Shown piece after piece: positions 6,880 through 11,878 of a stretch of DNA of 11,878 bases; the first letter of the stretch is position 1; each line of letters begins with the position of its first letter. The notes below the pieces were generated by a model. It saw only the letters and a program-made list of their open reading frames with translations. It was not told where the DNA came from and did no database searches. Position numbers and translations under genes: made by a program. Origin of the DNA: Chitinophagales bacterium (lineage in GTDB: Bacteria > Bacteroidota > Bacteroidia > Chitinophagales > UBA8649); NCBI GenBank assembly GCA_020635975.1, contig JACJYT010000024.1, forward strand, positions 1 to 11,878. The letters run 5' to 3'.

Positions 6880-9800
6880 ATGAAAAAAATTATTACATTC
6901 CTATCTAGCATTTTTTGCTTGATTTCAACGCATGCGCAATGGGTGGGTGTTCCCACTCCATTTTCACCTTTTTCTGGTATCATGCAAACCATTGATGTTG
7001 GCGCTAGCAACCAAGTAGTTGGTACGGCATATCACACCAATGGTTCTGGTTATTGGATAGTTTATAAATTCAATTTTGCAACCAACACTTGGGATATTTA
7101 CCAAGATATGCAACTATCTGGAATCAATATTTTTTCGGCAAGCATTGCTCCTGATGGTACAGTTTGGAGTGTAAGTTCTACAAATACTCTTTACAAAAAT
7201 AATGTTCTGAAAACGGGTGCTCTATCTCAGATTAGTTCTACTAGCACGAATAGGGCAGTTGGATGTTCTCCAGGGAATTTTTTTACATTTAACGTATATG
7301 AATCCAATAGTGCAGATGCCTTTAGTTTGCTTTCAGTAAGTAGTTACCCACCAAATGTCAGTTTATCACAAGTAGAGGTCGGCGATGATGGAACACTATT
7401 TGGAATTCAAAATCCAGGCGTCAACGCATCTAACTATATGTTTAAGTTAGAAAACGGTAATTTTGTAAATTATAGTTTAGGTTTTTTTGATTGGGTGGAT
7501 ATAGCGGTAGGAGATGCTACAAAAGTTTTAGCCGTTAGAAATGGTTGGCTGTATTATCTTGATCCAATTAGCAATTCTTTCGTTAGAGATATTACTGCGC
7601 CAGCAAACGTAACAAAGGCTTCAGTAGCTGGCGATGGTACTGTTTATATTCTAACTTCAGGAACTGCTAACAATATATATAAAAATACTTGGGCTGCCAT
7701 TCTTTGTGGCTCTATCCCTATGCCCACTCTTGCAGTTAATCAGTATTATGTTTGTCCAGGCAATACAGCAAGCTTCACTGCAAGTGCTTCAGGTACCATT
7801 AATTGGTATAGTTCACTCACGTCTACTGTTCCTATTTATACTGGTACAACGTTTACTACTCCTCCAGCAAACAATTTTACAACTTACTACGTAGAAAATG
7901 TTGTAAACGGCTGTGCCTCTAACAGGGAGTTAGCTTACGTTTCCATGTCGGCAGTGCCTGCAACGCCAGTTAACAATACCCCAACAGCTAACTTAACTGT
8001 TTGCCCTGGTCAAGGAACCACATTAACAGCAGTTGCTCCTTCTTCATATTCAATTACGAATAGATGGCTTGCTACAGATACCAGTACTGTTCCATTAGCT
8101 ACGGGTGATAGCTTAAACGTTCCAGGAAGTTTGTTGAATTCAACGAGCACTTTTTATCTTCAAGCTATTCGTACTTCTTCGGGGTGCACTTCTGCCATGG
8201 TTCCAGTTACAGTTACGCTTGGTAATGGCCCAGCCGCTCCTGTGAATACTAGCACAGCAGCTAATTTATCTATATGCGCTGGTTCTTCAGCCAATTTAAC
8301 GGCAACAGGTTCTGGAACCATCTCATGGTATTCGGATGCCTCGGCTACCAATCTTCTTACAACAGGTACAAGTTATACAACGCCTGTTTTAAATGCAACA
8401 AGCAATTATTACTTAAGAATTAATGGTTCTCCTTGCCCTTCACCAATTACCACAATTACAGTTACAATTAATCCATTGCCTTCTCAACCCCTTAACACTA
8501 CACCAAGTGCTTCTTTAAATATTTGTTCAGGAAATAGTACCACATTAACTGCATCAACTAGTGCTAATGCAGAAATTAAATGGTATTCTGCAACAGGTTC
8601 GTTTTTAGGAACTGGGGCAAGTTTTAATACAGCTGTTTTAACAGGTAATACTACCATCATTGCTCGAGCAGAAATTCCAGGCTCACCTTGTATATCTGCT
8701 TTCACAAGCTTTGATATCAACGTAACACCTGCGCCAGTTGCAGGTACTTTAAGCGGAACTCAAGCAGTTTGCACAGGTTCTACAACAACTTTCAGTTCTA
8801 CGGTTAGTGGTGGAACCTGGTCATCTTCAAACACTGCTATTGCTTCGGTAAATGCAAGTGGAGTGGTAACGGGACTAGCTGCAGGATCTGCAACAATAAC
8901 CTATACCGTGGCTGGCTCTGGTCCTTGTACTAATGCAACGGCAACAAGAACAGTTAACGTAACAGCGGCTCCAAATGCAGGAAGCTTAAGTGGCGTTCAA
9001 GCGATTTGTTTGCCAGGAACTTCTGCTTTTAGCACAACGGGTTCAGGTGGAACATGGTCATCTTCTAACACGGCTGTTGCAACAGTAAATGCAACTACAG
9101 GTTTAGTAACAGGTGTTGCTGCGGGAACTGCAACCATAACATATACCGTTGTGGGTTCTGGTCCTTGTGCCAATGCCACAGCAACAAGAACAATTGAAGT
9201 ATTCTCTACAATCACAGCTGGAACTCTAAGCGGAACACAAGCCGTGTGCGCAGGCTCAACTACAAGTTTTAGTTCAACGGTAAGTGGCGGAACCTGGTCT
9301 TCATCAAGTAATGGAATAGCAACAGTAAATGCTTCAACAGGAGTAGTTACAGGTGTAAGTGCTGGTACAGCAACTATTACTTATACTATTGCAGGTGTAG
9401 GTGCTTGTCCAAGTGCTTCAGCAACAAGAACGGTAACCGTTACAGCTGCACCAAGTGCCGGAACCTTAAGTGGAGCACAAAGCATTTGCTTACCTGGTAC
9501 CACAAATTTTAGTTCCACAGTTAGTGGTGGAACCTGGTCATCTTCTAATACCTCTGTTGCTACCGTAAACGCAAGTGGAGTAGTAACAGGTGTGAGTGTT
9601 GGTAGTGCAACGATTACTTATACTGTTGCTGGCACAGGTGGATGTTCAAATGCAACTGCTACAAGAACAGTGACCGTTGATAATGTACCAACAGCTGCTG
9701 TTATTACTGGAAACTCTTCTGTATGTCTTGGTGAAATTAGCAATTTAACTTCTTCTTCTAGTAGCGGAACTTGGTCGTCTTCTAATAATGCGATTGCTAG

Positions 9801-10854
9801 TGTTAATTCATTGGGAGAAGTAAGTGGACTTGCAGCAGGAACTGCAGATATTATCTACACGGTTCCTGCAAATGGAACTTGTGCTGCAGTAAGCACATCT
9901 TATCCAATTACTGTTAATACTGCTTCTCCAACTACGATTTTAACAGAAACCATTTGCTTTGGAGATTCCTTCTTTTTTAATGGTCAATATTATTCGAGCA
10001 ATATCAATATCCTTACACCTATCTTAACAAATAGCTTTGGTTGCGATAGTGGTGCTCAACTAATATTAAGCGTTCTACCTGAGTTATCGTATTCTAGTTC
10101 GCTTCAGTTATGCATTGGCGAGAGTTATGATTTCTTTGGACAAACTTTAGTAAATGATGGTATTTACACGGAAGTACTTATTTCAAGCACTGGTTGCGAT
10201 AGTACGGTGAGTTTAGACATAAGCTTTGTGTCACAAATTATCAGTAATTTTAGCCTAACCATTTGCGATGGAGAGAGCTATGTGTTTGGTACACAAACTG
10301 TAAGCGTTGCAGATGTTTATACTGAGACTTTTGTTAGCTCAGGTGCCTGCGATAGTGTGGTGACATTAGATTTAAGTGTGTCAAGTCTTCCTTCAGGTAT
10401 TGTAGTAAGTCAAAATGGCTCAGAATTAAGTGTGAATGACGATTTTGATAGCTACTTTTGGTTTAGCGAAGCAGATCCTTTAACTGTGCTAGGAACAGAT
10501 CCAACATTCACTGCAAGTGTAAGCGGTTCTTATTACGTGGCTGTCTACAACGCAAGCGGCTGTTCAGCTTTAAGTGATGTATTGACAGTCGTAATTAGTG
10601 GTATCAAGGATTTAGCTGGAATAAGTTTCTCTGTATATCCAAACCCAGCTAAAGAAAGCCTAAGCATAACTAATTTACCTTTGGGAGCTCAAGTTAGCTT
10701 GAGCAATTTAAGTGGACAAACAATCTATGAAACGACTATTAAGCAAAACATAGAAGTGCTTGACTTGTCGAATGTTGCAAATGGATTTTATCTCATTAGC
10801 GCAAGTCAAGACGGAATATTGTTAGGAACTAGCAGATTTATAGTATCAAAATAG
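6880..10854 (+). CDS. Large T9SS-secreted multidomain adhesin-like protein (tectonin-like propeller plus 12 Ig-like/short repeats)
   Basis: I choose the ATG at 6880 (1324 residues). It gives a clean signal peptide, MKKIITFLSSIFCLISTHAQ; the in-frame ATG at 6817 would add 21 hydrophilic residues in front of it. Residues about 21-277 show tectonin-like propeller blades: SIAPDGTVWSV, VEVGDDGTLFGI, DIAVGDATKVLAV, SVAGDGTVYIL. About 278-620 holds four Ig-like repeats that open C-x-G and have a WYS strand. About 621-1017 holds five Big2-like repeats (SGGTWSSSNTAIASVN then SGVVTGLAAGSATITYTV). About 1018-1165 holds three short repeats with C-x-G-[ED]-S and GCDS. The tail is an Ig-like linker plus a T9SS type A sorting domain (1241-1324) with VYPNPAKESLSI and GTSRFIVSK. 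No enzyme domain is seen. Propellers of this type bind glycans or other surface ligands in known cases, and the Ig arrays are stalk-like. A role in adhesion is inferred. The gene ends in an intrinsic terminator. Confidence 0.9.
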   Translation: MKKIITFLSSIFCLISTHAQWVGVPTPFSPFSGIMQTIDVGASNQVVGTAYHTNGSGYWIVYKFNFATNTWDIYQDMQLSGINIFSASIAPDGTVWSVSSTNTLYKNNVLKTGALSQISSTSTNRAVGCSPGNFFTFNVYESNSADAFSLLSVSSYPPNVSLSQVEVGDDGTLFGIQNPGVNASNYMFKLENGNFVNYSLGFFDWVDIAVGDATKVLAVRNGWLYYLDPISNSFVRDITAPANVTKASVAGDGTVYILTSGTANNIYKNTWAAILCGSIPMPTLAVNQYYVCPGNTASFTASASGTINWYSSLTSTVPIYTGTTFTTPPANNFTTYYVENVVNGCASNRELAYVSMSAVPATPVNNTPTANLTVCPGQGTTLTAVAPSSYSITNRWLATDTSTVPLATGDSLNVPGSLLNSTSTFYLQAIRTSSGCTSAMVPVTVTLGNGPAAPVNTSTAANLSICAGSSANLTATGSGTISWYSDASATNLLTTGTSYTTPVLNATSNYYLRINGSPCPSPITTITVTINPLPSQPLNTTPSASLNICSGNSTTLTASTSANAEIKWYSATGSFLGTGASFNTAVLTGNTTIIARAEIPGSPCISAFTSFDINVTPAPVAGTLSGTQAVCTGSTTTFSSTVSGGTWSSSNTAIASVNASGVVTGLAAGSATITYTVAGSGPCTNATATRTVNVTAAPNAGSLSGVQAICLPGTSAFSTTGSGGTWSSSNTAVATVNATTGLVTGVAAGTATITYTVVGSGPCANATATRTIEVFSTITAGTLSGTQAVCAGSTTSFSSTVSGGTWSSSSNGIATVNASTGVVTGVSAGTATITYTIAGVGACPSASATRTVTVTAAPSAGTLSGAQSICLPGTTNFSSTVSGGTWSSSNTSVATVNASGVVTGVSVGSATITYTVAGTGGCSNATATRTVTVDNVPTAAVITGNSSVCLGEISNLTSSSSSGTWSSSNNAIASVNSLGEVSGLAAGTADIIYTVPANGTCAAVSTSYPITVNTASPTTILTETICFGDSFFFNGQYYSSNINILTPILTNSFGCDSGAQLILSVLPELSYSSSLQLCIGESYDFFGQTLVNDGIYTEVLISSTGCDSTVSLDISFVSQIISNFSLTICDGESYVFGTQTVSVADVYTETFVSSGACDSVVTLDLSVSSLPSGIVVSQNGSELSVNDDFDSYFWFSEADPLTVLGTDPTFTASVSGSYYVAVYNASGCSALSDVLTVVISGIKDLAGISFSVYPNPAKESLSITNLPLGAQVSLSNLSGQTIYETTIKQNIEVLDLSNVANGFYLISASQDGILLGTSRFIVSK
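7711..8739 (+). repeat. Four tandem Ig-like domain repeats encoded in the large adhesin
   Basis: Four units of about 82-92 residues follow the propeller. Each begins near a C-P/A/S-G motif (YYVCPGNTASFT, LTVCPGQGTTLT, LSICAGSSANLT, LNICSGNSTTLT), most carry a W-Y-S strand, and each ends with a second cysteine near the last strand. Boundaries are approximate. They resemble the Ig-like domains often found before T9SS sorting domains. Divergence between units is clearly greater than in the following Big2-like block. Confidence 0.75.
8740..9930 (+). repeat. Five tandem Big2-like repeats encoded in the large adhesin
   Basis: Units start at 8740, 8977, 9217, 9457 and 9694, that is 79, 80, 80, 79 and about 79 codons. 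Each opens AGTLSG or a variant, has G-G-T-W-S-S-S near codon 25, a VVTG-x-x-x-G-x-A-T-I-T-Y-T core, and a final ATATRTV-like strand (SYPITV in unit 5). Units 1 and 3 share QAVC-x-GST; units 2 and 4 share ICLPGT and the preceding TAAP linker, which points to duplication of a two-domain unit. Unit 5 is the most diverged. A 26-base stretch is identical between unit 1 (8803-8828) and unit 4 (9520-9545). Confidence 0.88.
9937..10374 (+). repeat. Three short Cys-x-Gly-Glu/Asp-Ser repeats encoded in the large adhesin
   Basis: Three units of about 47-50 residues share the pattern TICFGDS / QLCIGES / TICDGES, then an F-G or F-N-G turn, a Y-T-E-type strand in the last two, then GCDSG / GCDST / ACDSV and a hydrophobic strand (LILSVL, LDISFV, LDLSVS). 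Such short beta repeats are common near the C-termini of T9SS cargo. I do not know a named family with certainty. Confidence 0.65.
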
Positions 10855-10874
10855 AATTTTTTTTCATCAGTGAA

Positions 10875-10906
10875 AATCCCTTGTCAGCAATGGCAGGGGA
10901 TTTTTT
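10875..10906 (+). terminator. Intrinsic terminator after the large adhesin gene
   Basis: An 11-bp stem pairs AATCCCTTGTC (10875-10885) with GGCAGGGGATT (10892-10902), with two G-T wobbles and a 6-base loop. The T-run extends to 10906. It begins 21 bp after the stop codon. On the minus strand the same stem is followed by TTTTC only, so it may act weakly on the convergent gene as well. Confidence 0.87.
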
Positions 10907-11056
10907 GTTTAGTTGTCTTGTCCTTGATTAAGTTGGTGCCAACTAGTGAAATTATTGGAAAGAAAATCAACTTAAATCCCAACTATTGTAAAGGATTAAA
11001 CTGAATGAAAGTATCGGAAAGGGTACTGCTAGAATAATCAAAAAAAACTTAGTTTA
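10907..11056. other. Convergent intergenic spacer with a short dyad
   Basis: This 150-bp AT-rich spacer lies between the adhesin terminator and the 3' end of the convergent small secreted protein gene. It contains one perfect short dyad, AGTTGGTGCCAACT (10931-10944). I see no ORF, RNA gene or strong T-tailed hairpin serving the minus-strand gene. Confidence 0.5.
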
Positions 11057-11500
11057 TTAGAAACCGAAAGCATCTTCATAATCGGCGTCCATATCCTCTT
11101 GTAATTTTTTGTCGTTTAACTCTTGTTGCTTTAATTTTTCAAGCAGATAATTTGGGTCTATTTTTGCAAAATTATTGTAATCGAGTACTACTAGATTTAC
11201 CAGCTCAAATTTTTCACTTCCTTTACTTCCAAACACATCAATATTTTTGGATTTTATGTCGCTTGCTGGAATAAATACCTTACCCTCTGCATTCGTAAGT
11301 CCTTTTCCTTCGGTGGTGCAGTAACAAGTTATTTCAATCTCCCAATCTGCTGCGGCTTCGCCATTCATAACAAATTGAAGACTAATACCTTCTTCTGAAG
11401 CTTTGTTGTTAGTGCTTGTATTTTGTGCCTCTAAAGCATAAAAAAAACTTAAGCTCAAGCTTAAGAATATTAATTTGTTTAAAACTGTTTTCATTTTCAT
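11057..11500 (-). CDS. Small secreted protein of unknown function
   Basis: This 147-residue protein starts at an ATG at 11500 (M3 at 11494 is an alternative). A signal peptide covers residues 1-26, with a long hydrophobic core (LIFLSLSLSFFYALEAQ) and a likely cut after Q26. The mature part has a beta-rich stretch (ISLQFVMNGEAAADWEIEIT), a C-Y-C motif, GKGLTNAEGKVFIP, and a highly charged C-terminal helix ending EDAFGF. The segment around TNAEGKVFIP loosely recalls the turn of transthyretin-like/carboxypeptidase-regulatory beta-sandwiches, but this is only a resemblance. I do not recognise a family. It has no T9SS sorting domain and no lipobox, so it is predicted to be periplasmic. It lies 65 bp downstream of the hydrolase gene on the same strand, so co-transcription is possible. 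Confidence 0.75.
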   Translation of the reverse strand: MKMKTVLNKLIFLSLSLSFFYALEAQNTSTNNKASEEGISLQFVMNGEAAADWEIEITCYCTTEGKGLTNAEGKVFIPASDIKSKNIDVFGSKGSEKFELVNLVVLDYNNFAKIDPNYLLEKLKQQELNDKKLQEDMDADYEDAFGF

Positions 11501-11565
11501 TTTTTATCGAATAAAGCTAAGTAAATTTATCAAACTGGTCGACTTGTTTGAGAAAATCTTTTTGT

Positions 11566-11878
11566 TTAATTCGCAAAAAAGTATTGAATATCTGCGGCAC
11601 ATTTTTCTAATTCTTCCAACATGGGCACATGACCGCAATTTTCATAAGTTAAGAAAACATTGTTGGGCAAATCTCGAGCAAAGCGCTCTGCATGACTGTA
11701 AGGAATGATTTCGTCTTCTGTCCCCCAAATTAATAGCGTCGGACTTTGAATTTCTTTGATTAGACTTGTGTCCATAAATTCTTTGTAGCTAGCTAGTTGG
11801 CGTAAGTAGTCTAAATTTCCTTCTTTGTTCATCATGCCATACTTTCTGTCAAACAATTCTGGGTCGATATTCTCGTCC
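11566..11878 (-). CDS. Alpha/beta hydrolase, C-terminal part (cut by window edge)
   Basis: The last 103 codons and stop (TAA at 11566-11568) of a gene that enters from the right edge. The frame is open to the end of the window, so the ATG at 11856 is an internal methionine. The sequence shows the late strands of the alpha/beta hydrolase fold: SPTLLIWGTEDEIIP, with the acid residue of the triad in G-T-E-D, then a helix (SHAERFARDLPNN), then ENCGHVPMLEE carrying the catalytic histidine, and a final helix. The nucleophile serine is outside the window. This pattern is shared by esterases, C-C hydrolases and haloperoxidase-like enzymes, so the substrate cannot be given. The cytoplasmic location is inferred from the family. 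Confidence 0.88.
   Translation of the reverse strand, partial: DENIDPELFDRKYGMMNKEGNLDYLRQLASYKEFMDTSLIKEIQSPTLLIWGTEDEIIPYSHAERFARDLPNNVFLTYENCGHVPMLEELEKCAADIQYFFAN

Noticed and set aside
8160..9215. Antisense ORFs of 63-78 residues opposite the Ig/Big2 repeats
   Set aside because: They arise from the low stop density on the opposite strand of Ser/Thr/Ala-rich repeats, and their Val/Ala-rich translations are typical of such shadows.
10931..10944. AGTTGGTGCCAACT dyad as a terminator for the small secreted protein gene
   Set aside because: Perfect pairing but only six base pairs, a two-base loop, and no T-tract on the minus strand; too weak to call.

Overview
The window looks like a chromosomal segment from an AT-rich member of the Bacteroidota, probably Flavobacteriales-like. 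Two large secreted proteins end in a type IX secretion system (T9SS) type A sorting domain. A LytS/LytTR pair carries a periplasmic propeller sensor of the kind common in this phylum, and there is a TAnnTTTG-type -7 element. No mobile-element gene, tRNA, rRNA or CRISPR array was seen. A species cannot be named from this sequence alone.

Left part (1-4393, all on the minus strand). The N-terminal third of a nitronate monooxygenase-like flavoprotein runs off the left edge. Just upstream of it lies a perfectly phased tandem array of ten 8-bp units (375-454), then about 200 bp holding what looks like the frameshifted tail of a lost gene (485-684). Next comes a two-gene operon with an ATGA overlap. 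It encodes a 976-residue membrane histidine kinase (secreted propeller sensor, Y_Y_Y domain, one inner transmembrane helix, LytS-type kinase core) and a 246-residue LytTR response regulator.

Centre (4394-10906, plus strand). A 277-bp divergent intergenic region separates the kinase from two T9SS-exported surface or secreted proteins. The first (669 residues) has a LamG/concanavalin-like domain followed by Ig/PKD-like domains. The second (1324 residues from the preferred start) has a tectonin-like propeller, four Ig-like repeats, five Big2-like repeats and three short Cys-x-Gly-Glu/Asp-Ser repeats. The two share a homologous C-terminal tail, and each is followed by a clear intrinsic terminator, so they are probably separate transcription units. 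The divergent region contains a pair of CAGTT direct repeats 20 bp apart that resemble a LytTR binding site. This raises the possibility that the two-component system controls its own operon and/or the neighbouring LamG protein.

Right part (11057-11878, minus strand). A small secreted protein of unknown function lies convergent to the large adhesin. Upstream of it is the C-terminal end of an alpha/beta hydrolase that runs off the right edge.

The most notable observations are the 8-bp minisatellite, the two-domain supra-repeat inside the large adhesin, the paired-cysteine design of nearly every repeat in both secreted proteins, and the candidate LytTR site.
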